Of a DNA stretch of 64,000 nucleotides, positions 54,228 through 62,823 are shown one piece after another. Position 1 is the stretch's first letter, and each line of letters begins with the position of its first letter. The position numbers and the translations under genes were made by a program. The DNA is from Fabrea salina (Eukaryota; Ciliophora; Heterotrichea; Heterotrichida; Fabreidae). Location of the stretch: assembly GCA_022984795.1 (NCBI GenBank), contig JALIHJ010000038.1, forward strand, positions 62,001-126,000, read 5' to 3'. The notes beneath the pieces are model-generated. The model was not told the DNA's origin and searched no databases. It saw only the letters and a program-made list of their open reading frames with translations.

Positions 54228-55536
54228 CTAGCGTGACTTTGATTCAAGCCAGTTCTGTACAAACTTGGCAAACAAAGACTTAGCCCGAGGAGGCGTACTT
54301 AAAATAAAAGGGTCCCCCAGTAACTGGAGGGCACTTGGCCTTCTCTCAGGTTCCTTCACCAAGCAACTTTGAATGAAGTTACAAAACTCAGGAGACCACC
54401 GAGCTTTGTTTTTGAGTTCTGGAGGAGGCCTGTTGGATATCAGGTAAAGAGCTTTCATGGGGTTTTCCCGTATGTAGGGCGGTTCCGCCCTCTGCTAGTT
54501 CGAGTCCCACTATTCCCAGACTCCAAAGGTCTACTTCTTCGTCGTAGTCTTGACCTAAAATAAGCTCAGGTGCCATCCAACTGGGTGTGCCCACTATTGT
54601 TCTGCGCTTGTCCTTTTCGGTCGTTAGCTGAGCTGCGTAACCAAAGTCGCCTAGCTTAACTTCTCCCTGAAGGTTGATTAAAACATTGTCACTTTTAACG
54701 TCTCTGTGTATTCTGTGGTGTCTGTGCAAGCAAAGCAGACCTTTTAGAATTTCCCGAAACAAGTAAGCCATTAAGTGCTCAGGAATCTGCCCTGGCTTGT
54801 CCACTATCAAGTCTGTTAGGCTGCCTTTCATGAGTTCCACAATTAACCACAAGCAACCAGAGTACTCGTAACTCTCGTAGTAAGTTATGATGTTGGGATT
54901 GTCGCTAAGCATAGTCAAAGCTATTTCGTTGATGATTTGGTTCCTTTTCCTTTCATTTTTAGGGTGGATCTTTTTGAGTGCAAAGGCTCCAAGAGTCAGT
55001 TTGTGCTCAGCTAAGTAAACTGACCCAGAGGCTCCTTCGCCGATTTTGCGAACTAATCTGTACTTGTCTTCAGGGCTCTCCTGAATCAACTGGACTCTTT
55101 GCATCATAGCTTCTTGAAACCCAGAGTCAGAAGGCAAAGACTTAACTCCGTCGAGCATGAAGCTGAAAACTCCTACAATGGAGTCTTTGTTGTCTCTTAT
55201 TTCTTTTTCAGGAATTCCTGCAGCTGAAGCAATGCTTTCGATGTTTTGGATGCCTTCTGCTTTGATGTTTTCTAAGGGGTCGGACTTGTTTTTTTTGGTT
55301 TTGGGGTTCTGGCTTTTATGTCCTAGTAAGTAATCTGAGTAACAGTCTTTGCAGAACCGTTTGGGCACAAAAAACCCCAAGTGCTTTTCCTTGATGCTGC
55401 AGTCACTGCAGAATAAGTGTCCTGTTTAGGCATTACTACACAAAGCACACTTGCGCCTTTTAGAAGTGAGTTTAAAGACTTTTGAACACCGGTTGCACTT
55501 GCTGTGTCTGTCAAACAAACTAGCTAATACTTTCAT
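54228..55536 (-). CDS. FYVE zinc finger-STE20/PAK-like protein kinase, one intron and one frame break
   Basis: Exon 1 (55536-55437) and exon 2 (from 55421) splice to a FYVE-type finger: HSKCNRCSKVFK, KRRKCALCRHLFCSDC and KRFCKDCYSDY. A STE20-family kinase domain follows: IGEGASGSVYLAEH, FALKKI (Lys), HRDVKSDNVLINL, LGDFGYAAQL, VGTPSWMAPELI. After LELAEG the frame is lost. The rest (PPYIRENPMKALYLISNRPP) continues in another frame and ends with TAG at 54228; one surplus G in GAGGGCGGAACC (~54480) would explain it. Pseudogene or sequencing indel cannot be separated here. FYVE fingers bind PI3P on endosomes. Confidence 0.75.
55422..55436 (-). other. 15-nt intron
   Basis: On the minus strand GTAATGCCTAAACAG. 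Removal restores the FYVE motif CALC|RHLFC across the junction. Codon split after its first base. A is at position 10. Confidence 0.9.
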
Positions 55537-55619
55537 TTTATTAAAACTCCCAACTAACTCCCAGTAGAATTTATAATAAGTTTTATTCCGACCTTTAATT
55601 CATTGATTAATAAAGAAGT

Positions 55620-57187
55620 ATGGAAAGCACAGCAAGTTATAATGAAATCAAATTAGTTAATGAACTGCTTGGGGTCAGAAAAGAAGCAGCTCAGTTTATA
55701 GAGTGCAACTACGATATTCACAAGAAGAGTAGTGAATCCAAGCTCCAAAAACTGCAGAAAAACTCCGCAAAATCAGGCAAGAGGCTAGCATTGAAATCCA
55801 AAGACACGTAAAAGGGTGGCTCGTCAGGAAAGATCTGGCTGCTTACAAAGCAGTTCCTTCAAGCAAACTAATTACTTGGCGTCACCCAGCGAAAAGTGTC
55901 TCTGTAGCTGGCACTTTCACAGAACCAATTTGGACCTTGCACATACCTCTTAGTTACTGCAAAGCCTTGAAGTTATTTTACACGGGATTCCTTCATACAA
56001 CGGGAGTTCCTCCCGGGAATTACTCTATCAAATTCATAGTTGATGGGGCTTGGGTGTGCAATGGAGACCTTCCTCTAGCTAAAGACCTAGAAAACAACTT
56101 CAACAATCTAGTTGCAGTTAAGAAGTCAGGCAGAAGACTTGTGCGCGCTCTGAGTGTAAGGGACTTCCAAGCTGCTGTTGTCAACACTGAGCTTTGCCAA
56201 AACGTAGTGAGTGACGGGTCCCCTGTAATACTGGCAAGAAGCCTCAGTGGGTCACTGGAGTCTCCTAGAGGTTTTAGAGTTGTTGAAAACGGGATTGCAC
56301 GCACTACACTCTCACTGGTTCTAGGAGCTTACAAAGCAGCTCGTCCTAAAAGAAAGTCTGCTCCCCTTACTCCTAACGGATCTGCTGACGATTACTTTAT
56401 TAATGAAAAACAGTCAGCGTTTGGAGTAGCTGATGGAGTAGGGGAGTGGAGCACTTACGGACTAGACGCAACTCGCTTTTCAAAAGAAATAATCAAGCAC
56501 TGTCAAGAAGTTTTGGAAAACAGTATTGACAAAGACACTTCCCAACTTGAAATGTGTGACTTATTGGAACAAATCTTGTTTGAAGCTTACGCAAGAACCG
56601 CTTCGTACGGAAGCAGCACTGTTTTGCTGGGAATATGTAGAGACTCCTTTTTGCATACTTTGTGTTTAGGAGACTCAAGCTTTATAGTTTTGAGACAAAG
56701 GGAAAACCAAACTTCCCTCACAGCTGTTTACCGCTCACAAGAACAACAGCACTCTTTTAACTGTCCTTACCAGCTAGCTCGGCTTCCCAAAGCTTCTAAG
56801 TACAAAAAACTCATTGAACAAGGAATGGGTTCACTGGTTTCTCTTTTGAAAAGAGCCAACAAAACTATGCATGACTCTCCTTTGGACGCAGAAACAGAAA
56901 TGATTCCTCTCAAGGCAGGAGACATCGTGATTGCAGGCACAGACGGAATTTTTGACAACTTATACGACATTGAAATCTTGAGAATAGCTGAACAGGAACT
57001 TCTGGCTCACAAAGACTCTCAAGACTTCGTTACAAAGCTAAGTTACAAGCTAGTAGAAAGAGCTATACAGATGGGTTGGGATGCTACTTACAAGTCTCCT
57101 TTTGCAAAAAATGCAGGAAAAGCTGGCAGGAGATACATAGGGGGCAAACTGGACGATACTACTGTAGTAGTAGGGATTGCAGTTTAA
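55620..57187 (+). CDS. IQ motif-CBM48-PP2C (PPTC7-like) phosphatase, one frame break
   Basis: The frame from ATG 55620 (MESTASYNEIKLVNELLGVR) continues in another frame after a run of five A (55758-55762); one extra A would join them. The second frame reads IRQEASIEIQRHVKGWLVRK, an IQ calmodulin-binding motif, then WRHPAKSVSVAGTFTEPIW and GNYSIKFIVDGAWVCNGDLP, a CBM48/AMPK-beta-type glycogen-binding module, then a PP2C domain: FGVADGVGEWSTYGLD, LCLGDSSFIVL, VIAGTDGIFDNLYD and KLDDTTVVVGIAV, closest to PPTC7/PTC7. A carbohydrate-targeted phosphatase with Ca2+/calmodulin input is plausible (inference). Confidence 0.78.
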
Positions 57188-57232
57188 GTATTGAATTTTG
57201 AATAAATTAATTTGCTTTAATTATAGATAAGT

Positions 57233-57766
57233 ATGGACTCTCTGCCCCAAGTTGAAATAGAAAGACTTTTAAATGCCAGTATTGAATCTGGAAGGTTAGT
57301 TCACGAGTCACAACTAGTTGCTGGTGTGTACGAGCACTGGGTAAATGTTGTAAACAAGCACCCTAAAAAAGACCGAATCAAGTACTTTGCATTTGAAAAC
57401 ATTAGGAGCTCTTTGGAGGGTGACTTTCAAGAAAGCCAGACCTTAGAAGCTTTAGCTAAGATTTTAAACAACACCGATAGTGCTTTGGAGGAGTTATCAA
57501 GACTTTTGTGTACAAACATTTTGTTTCTACACCCCTTTCACGAAGGAGGCTTAAGTGTTACCCACTACGAGTCTGCTTTTGATATTTATCTATGCATTTA
57601 CAGTCGATACTCTCACTACTGCTTTCTTTCAATCAACCAAACTCCAAAAGTTTTCTATCCAACGACCAACTTGCCTATGAACAAACTAATCAATAAGTGT
57701 GGCTGCATTGTGCCTATACTGGGAAGGCACTGTCCTAACTGCCAGAAACTAGTTTACAACCAATAA
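57233..57766 (+). CDS. Uncharacterised protein with C-terminal zinc-ribbon-like motif
   Basis: A 177-residue protein, unrecognised. Mixed helical N-terminal region, then a hydrophobic central part (FLHPFHEGGLSVTHYESAFD) and a tail with KCGCIVPILGRHCPNCQKLV, i.e. C-x-C...C-x2-C, which could bind zinc. No membrane span. ATG 57233 follows ATAGATAAGT. Convergent with the ankyrin-SAM gene, 9 nt apart. Confidence 0.6.
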   Translation: MDSLPQVEIERLLNASIESGRLVHESQLVAGVYEHWVNVVNKHPKKDRIKYFAFENIRSSLEGDFQESQTLEALAKILNNTDSALEELSRLLCTNILFLHPFHEGGLSVTHYESAFDIYLCIYSRYSHYCFLSINQTPKVFYPTTNLPMNKLINKCGCIVPILGRHCPNCQKLVYNQ

Positions 57767-57775
57767 GGCTAATCA

Positions 57776-59149
57776 TTACATTATTTGACATAACTCGCAA
57801 GCTGTCTGGTTAACTTCTTTATCAATGATGTCGCTTTGCGAAAGGTTCCTTTTGTGGTTAAACCTGAAAGAAGAGTCTTCTTTAAGCTTAGCAAGAATGC
57901 GGTGTCTGTAGCCAATTTTTTCAACTCCAACTTCTTCTTTGAGGACCTGGTCGTCAACTGGGTAACTGCTTTTCATTAAGAACAAAAGGTGGTCTAAGTC
58001 GTCATAGCCTGAAGACACAAACAGTCTTTCTAAGTGACTCAAGTGTAGGTTCTCCAACCACTCTTCTAAGTTAGGTAAAAAGAACTCCCCAGGGGTGGCT
58101 GTAGGTGCAGTGCAGCACACAAAGCTGCTTGAGTAGTTAGGTTTTTTCATAGACTTCCTTTCTTTCTTGGTTGTTTCTTCTTCAAGCAGAGCTAGCAGTC
58201 TTTTTCTATGTCCAGGTTTAGAAATGCCTATTTCTTTTAAGTTTTCTAAGGAAATAGGGAAGTTCGATTTCATCTGGTCAAGGATGATTCTTAGCTCGTC
58301 GTACCCGTTGTCGTGCAAAGGCTCAAATAAAAACTCCAGTCTTACTGAACTTAACCACTGGTAAAGTGAATTCCTACTTAAGTCCCCTCCGAAAGAAAAA
58401 GACCTGCACTGGCTAGGTATTAAACTTCCTCTAGTTAAACTTACTTTTTCGCACTCAGGCTCAAGGACTGACTCTGCCCAGGAAGAAGCACTTGACTCTT
58501 GGAGTTCTTGAGCAAACTTAGGAGACTGTTCTTTAATTTCTTCAGTTACCACCACTTCAGCAACTGGGTTTTCGAAAACTGGCGGGTCACTTAAAACATT
58601 AGCAATTTCTTGTGACTTGGCAAGCTCCAAAGGAGTTTTTCCAGATTTGTCTTTTACACTGCAGTTAGCTTTTCCACAAACCAAAGCTTGCACTACCTGC
58701 AGTTGCCCTGCCTCAGCTGCTAAGTGCAAAGGAGTTTTTCCGTATATGGAATTTTGAACGTTGGGGTCAGCTGAGTGCTTTAGAAGTAGACGCACTACTT
58801 TAATGTGGCCTTTAAGTGCAGCATGGTGCAAGGGAGTGTCTCCGTCGTTCTGTTGCAAGTTAGGATTGGCTTTGTGCTTAAGAAGCATAGCTGCTATTTT
58901 AAGTTGGTTGTTGTCTGCTGCTTGGTGAAGAGGAGTTTCTCCAAGGCGGTTTTGGATGTTGGGGTCTGCTGAGTTCTTTAACAGTAAAGAAGAAGCTTCA
59001 GCATGCCCGCAAATCACTGTTCTGTACAGAGGAGCCCAGCCTAGCTTGGTGTCAAGTTCGTTCAGGCCCTCTGGGTAACTTTCTATGCTTTTTTTAAGTA
59101 AGTCAACGTCTCCTAGTCTGCAAGCTCTTTGAATCTCTTCGCTTTTCAT
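57776..59149 (-). CDS. Ankyrin-repeat protein with two SAM domains and CaaX tail
   Basis: A 457-residue protein. Five or so ankyrin repeats at ~5-185 (GWAPLYRTVICGHAEASSLL, GETPLHQAADNNQLKIAAML, GDTPLHHAALKGHIKVVRLL, GKTPLHLAAEAGQLQVVQAL). Two SAM-like domains follow at ~265-335 (LYQWLSSVRLEFLFEPLHDN) and ~360-430 (LEEWLENLHLSHLERLFVSS). The last four residues CQIM fit a CaaX farnesylation box. It may be a membrane-tethered scaffold (inference). ATG 59149 lies in GATATGAAAAG. Divergent from Nup107 by 34 bp. Confidence 0.82.
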   Translation of the reverse strand: MKSEEIQRACRLGDVDLLKKSIESYPEGLNELDTKLGWAPLYRTVICGHAEASSLLLKNSADPNIQNRLGETPLHQAADNNQLKIAAMLLKHKANPNLQQNDGDTPLHHAALKGHIKVVRLLLKHSADPNVQNSIYGKTPLHLAAEAGQLQVVQALVCGKANCSVKDKSGKTPLELAKSQEIANVLSDPPVFENPVAEVVVTEEIKEQSPKFAQELQESSASSWAESVLEPECEKVSLTRGSLIPSQCRSFSFGGDLSRNSLYQWLSSVRLEFLFEPLHDNGYDELRIILDQMKSNFPISLENLKEIGISKPGHRKRLLALLEEETTKKERKSMKKPNYSSSFVCCTAPTATPGEFFLPNLEEWLENLHLSHLERLFVSSGYDDLDHLLFLMKSSYPVDDQVLKEEVGVEKIGYRHRILAKLKEDSSFRFNHKRNLSQSDIIDKEVNQTACELCQIM

Positions 59150-59183
59150 ATCTATTAACAGTTTATATAAGCCACTTAGAAAA

Positions 59184-61355
59184 ATGACTACTCAAGACAT
59201 CGTAGATAGTTTCTACTCTATTTTACAGAAGGCCCAGGACACTGAGTTCCGTTTGGCAGAGTTTATCAAAATTTTAGAGTCCAAACTTGACTCAGTCATG
59301 CTTTCAGACAAATACTTAGAACGCCAAATCCTAAATATTGAGTACAACACTTGGATGCTTATCTACCAATTCTACATAGTAGAAACTTTCCAACCAAATG
59401 AAAGCCACTCTGAGTCTTCTTTGCATTACTTGTTGGGCGAATTCAAACAAGACCGGGAATTTTTGTGTACTCTGTGTGTGATGAACTGGGTAGAACAGAT
59501 TAGTTGGCTCTCCACTTCTAAGCAATTCAGAGGAGGCTGGAAAAACTCCTTGGCTGACTACATTTCCAGGCCTGACGAACAACCCCGCTTTGACCCAGAT
59601 GGAGTGTTCAACGGAACAAAACTAAACACTGAAGATACAAAACAGGAAAAACAACTACTGAGTGAAGTCTTTTCGCTTATAAGATGTGGCAACCTGGCAA
59701 AAGCCCAAGAATTACTTATAAGTTCAAACCAAGCTTGGCGGGCTTTAACTATTGGAGGAGCTCTTCCGTACTTTAACTTCAGTTTGGGCAGTTACCAAGA
59801 AAAGCTCCACTTGCCTTCTGTGATGCAGACTCTTGAAAAGCAAGAAAACTGTGAGTCTTTGGACAACAGTATTTCAGAAGACTTTGAAATGGGCAACACT
59901 GACGTTGACTTGTATATGAATACTTGTTGGATGCTTTCTGAACAAAAAAGACCTGAACTGAACGAGGCTTCTTGCTACGAAAAGGCTATTTACGGAAGTC
60001 TGTGTGGAAACTTCAATGCTATTGTTGGAGTGTGCAGAGAAACCATTTACGACCTTTTTTGGGCCATGATAAGGACTTTGTTTGTGTTTCAGTTAAGGAA
60101 CAAGTTAAGGAACTACAACGAAAAGTACTCAAGTGCTCAGGCAACTGAAGAAGAGTTCTACGCGAACTTTTCAGTGCCCAAGCACATGCCTCCTGAGTGG
60201 GACTCTGCGTTTGAGTCTATTTTAAGAAGACTTCAGCAACATTTTCCTGACGAGTTTAGGTTTGGGTTTACTAAGTTCCAGTTCCTAAGTATTGGAGGCA
60301 TAATTGATGGAAACTGGAACGCAATATTTGACTACCTCTGGGACTTAAGTTCTATGGTTCCTGAAGAAGATATTGTTCAGTGTCACAGTGTGCAGAGGTT
60401 CAGTGCTCACTTAGCCATCATACTTCTGAAAACTCCTGAAATAGAGATTTCGCGAGAAAAACAACAAAGAGCCCAGGTTCTTGTTTACAGATACTTGAAG
60501 TACCTCATAGGAAATGTAAAACTTAAAGTAGTTCTGTACTACTGCAGGTTTATTTCTGATGAAGAAGTATACACAAAACTTCTAGGACGCTTGCTAGATT
60601 CTTGCTCAGCACCAAAAGAACGCGAAGCTTGCTTCAAAGTCGTCAAGGACTACTGCAGAGTCTCCTTTCAAGGAGTTATTTGCAAAGTTATCAGAAGTAA
60701 TTTCGTTGAAGAACTGCCTGAGTTAAGTTCCGAACTAGTAGTGCAAGCTATGGAACCCAGCAAAGAGACCAAAGAAATAGAAGCCATTCTCGATAAAATA
60801 GAAGAGATTCCAGATGAGTCACAAGAAGGCTTAGAACTCTTAAAGCACTTGCTTATGAACTGCATGGTTTCTCCAGCACGCAAGCTGATAACCAAGTTCA
60901 GGAAGATTCCTGGGTTTTGGGCTGTGTTTTTAAACTCTTTGGAAGCCTACAAAGACTACTACAAAGAAAAGAACTGTGACTACATACAAGAACTGCAACT
61001 TCACTCTATGGAAGAAAGAGGAGCGGACATTCTGGCTTCTAGGCGTCTAGGAAACAACCCTCAAGCTAGGTACGAGCAGCAACAGTTAAAGCTCCAAAGT
61101 ATTTCTTCTAACCTTTTAGCCTTGCTAAAGCAACTTACTTGTGACCAAGCGATCATAGCCGGAGAGGACTTTGTGGAGAAATGGGTTTGTTTGTTAGTGT
61201 GCTGGGGAGGGGAAGTTTGCTCAACACTGCAAACAAAAGAAGACTGCGAGTACTTCAAAGAACAAATCAGCAACTTCACTGAAGTAATAAACATGGACAA
61301 ACTCCAGCAAACAATGAGCTACTTAGAAGAAGTCTCCAACACAATACCTAATTAA
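59184..61355 (+). CDS. NUP107: Nucleoporin Nup107/Nup84
   Basis: A 723-residue all-helical protein matching Nup107/Nup84 of the Y-shaped nuclear-pore scaffold. Diagnostic blocks are IRCGNLAKAQELLISSNQAW, RALTIGGALP, NTCWMLSEQKRPELNEAS-like TCWMLSEQ with YGSLCGNF, ETIYDLFWAMIRTLFVFQLR and WNAIFDYLW. Slightly shorter than animal Nup107, nearer to Nup84. ATG 59184 follows TTATATAAGCCACTTAGAAAA. Confidence 0.88.
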   Translation: MTTQDIVDSFYSILQKAQDTEFRLAEFIKILESKLDSVMLSDKYLERQILNIEYNTWMLIYQFYIVETFQPNESHSESSLHYLLGEFKQDREFLCTLCVMNWVEQISWLSTSKQFRGGWKNSLADYISRPDEQPRFDPDGVFNGTKLNTEDTKQEKQLLSEVFSLIRCGNLAKAQELLISSNQAWRALTIGGALPYFNFSLGSYQEKLHLPSVMQTLEKQENCESLDNSISEDFEMGNTDVDLYMNTCWMLSEQKRPELNEASCYEKAIYGSLCGNFNAIVGVCRETIYDLFWAMIRTLFVFQLRNKLRNYNEKYSSAQATEEEFYANFSVPKHMPPEWDSAFESILRRLQQHFPDEFRFGFTKFQFLSIGGIIDGNWNAIFDYLWDLSSMVPEEDIVQCHSVQRFSAHLAIILLKTPEIEISREKQQRAQVLVYRYLKYLIGNVKLKVVLYYCRFISDEEVYTKLLGRLLDSCSAPKEREACFKVVKDYCRVSFQGVICKVIRSNFVEELPELSSELVVQAMEPSKETKEIEAILDKIEEIPDESQEGLELLKHLLMNCMVSPARKLITKFRKIPGFWAVFLNSLEAYKDYYKEKNCDYIQELQLHSMEERGADILASRRLGNNPQARYEQQQLKLQSISSNLLALLKQLTCDQAIIAGEDFVEKWVCLLVCWGGEVCSTLQTKEDCEYFKEQISNFTEVINMDKLQQTMSYLEEVSNTIPN

Positions 61356-61380
61356 TCTATAATGAGTTTGGTTAAAAATT

Positions 61381-62796
61381 ATGAAATACGGAAACTGGTC
61401 TAGAAACACCTCTAAGCTGAACCCAATAGCTATTGCCAAAACACAGCGTGACAGAAAGAAGGACCTAAAGAAACTTACCCAGCTTTTTCCAAAATTTCCC
61501 AAAGAAGACTTACAAAGTGTTTACAAGCAATGCGGAGAAAACTTCCAGGAAACACTAGACAAATTAACTGAAATGAACCATGAAGAAGAAACAGAAGCAC
61601 CAGAAGTGAAGTTCCTAGAAGAAATGTTCAATACAATAGACAAAAACTACGTAAACGAGGTCTACAATGGCTGCAACCAAGACATAAGTCAAGCCACAGC
61701 TTTTTTACTTGAAACCAATCACGAAGAAGATGAAGACTCCAAACAGGAATTCGGAAACGAAACCATTGGGTACGTAAACAACTCTGCTATTGAAAGGAGA
61801 ATATTTACTGACTATGTAGCAATGCTCAAAGAAAGCTACCCAACCATCAGTGGAAGCAAAATACGCGAACTCTACAACAAAAACAACCAAGACCTAATCA
61901 ACACTATTAAGGACCTTGACGAAGAAATTCTGAGAACTCCTAAACCCAACTTGTCAGTTAAAACACCGAAAAGCAAAAAAAGACCCAAAGAAGACTTCCC
62001 TAGTTTAGGCGGAGTGCCTCAACCTAAACAAAGTGCAGGTGGGTACTGGAACAGGCATTCCGAAAACTACTTTTTAGAAGGAAACAACACTGACTCTGTT
62101 GAAAAGATACTAAAACTAAAGCGCTCCTTTCCAGCAGTGGACGATGTTATCATTAAAGAAATTTTTTTTAGCTTCGGAGACAGCTACGAAGAAACCCTAG
62201 CTCAGTTGCTTGAGATGTTTCCCGAAAACTATAGGGAACTTCCTCAGAGCGAAGGCCCATTAAGAATACCCCACCCAAAACCTGAACAACCTATTCACCA
62301 GCCAAGAAAACCCTTTGATTTTGACTTAAGACCCAAGATGCAAGACGAAGAGTTCGAAACTAGGTGGAACGAAATGCAGCACAGCCGACAAATCCATGAT
62401 GGTATGTGCCAGGCTGCTAGTAGTGCAGCTGCAGCTAGGAACTTTGAAGAAGCCAAACGCCTTAGTTCGGAAGCTAAAAATTACCTTGCAAAGTCAGAAA
62501 GGATCTACGAAGAAGTTTATCCAGAAGTATTTGCAAGGAACAACAGGGACTTTGGAAACCTAGAAAAAGTAGACTTGCACGGACTAAGAACTAAAGAAGC
62601 TCTGGAGATACTATCTAGAGTCTTGGAAACTGCTAAACAATCAGGAGTTTTGAAGATTGAAGTAGTGACTGGAAAAGGTCTGCACTCTCACCGTGGCATT
62701 GCAAAACTTAAGCCTGCAGTGGAAAACTTCTTAAATTCAGAAGGCTACAAAAAAAGCAACTTGGAAGGAGGCTTCAAGGTGCATCTCAATAAGTAA
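61381..62796 (+). CDS. CUE-DUF1771-SMR protein (Cue2/N4BP2-like)
   Basis: A 471-residue protein with CUE-like ubiquitin-binding modules (LTQLFPKFPKEDLQSVYKQC and LKRSFPAVDDVIIKEIFFSF), a DUF1771 helix pair (FEEAKRLSSEAKNYLAKSER), and a C-terminal SMR domain with VDLHGLRTKEALEIL (DxH) and VVTGKGLHSHRGIAKLKPAV (TGxG). This is the layout of yeast Cue2 and human N4BP2, endonucleases that cut mRNA at collided ribosomes in no-go decay (established for those proteins). Residues required in SMR appear intact. ATG 61381 starts 25 nt after Nup107. Confidence 0.85.
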   Translation: MKYGNWSRNTSKLNPIAIAKTQRDRKKDLKKLTQLFPKFPKEDLQSVYKQCGENFQETLDKLTEMNHEEETEAPEVKFLEEMFNTIDKNYVNEVYNGCNQDISQATAFLLETNHEEDEDSKQEFGNETIGYVNNSAIERRIFTDYVAMLKESYPTISGSKIRELYNKNNQDLINTIKDLDEEILRTPKPNLSVKTPKSKKRPKEDFPSLGGVPQPKQSAGGYWNRHSENYFLEGNNTDSVEKILKLKRSFPAVDDVIIKEIFFSFGDSYEETLAQLLEMFPENYRELPQSEGPLRIPHPKPEQPIHQPRKPFDFDLRPKMQDEEFETRWNEMQHSRQIHDGMCQAASSAAAARNFEEAKRLSSEAKNYLAKSERIYEEVYPEVFARNNRDFGNLEKVDLHGLRTKEALEILSRVLETAKQSGVLKIEVVTGKGLHSHRGIAKLKPAVENFLNSEGYKKSNLEGGFKVHLNK

Positions 62797-62823
62797 TTAA
62801 GAGTACCGCGAAATTTTAAGAAT

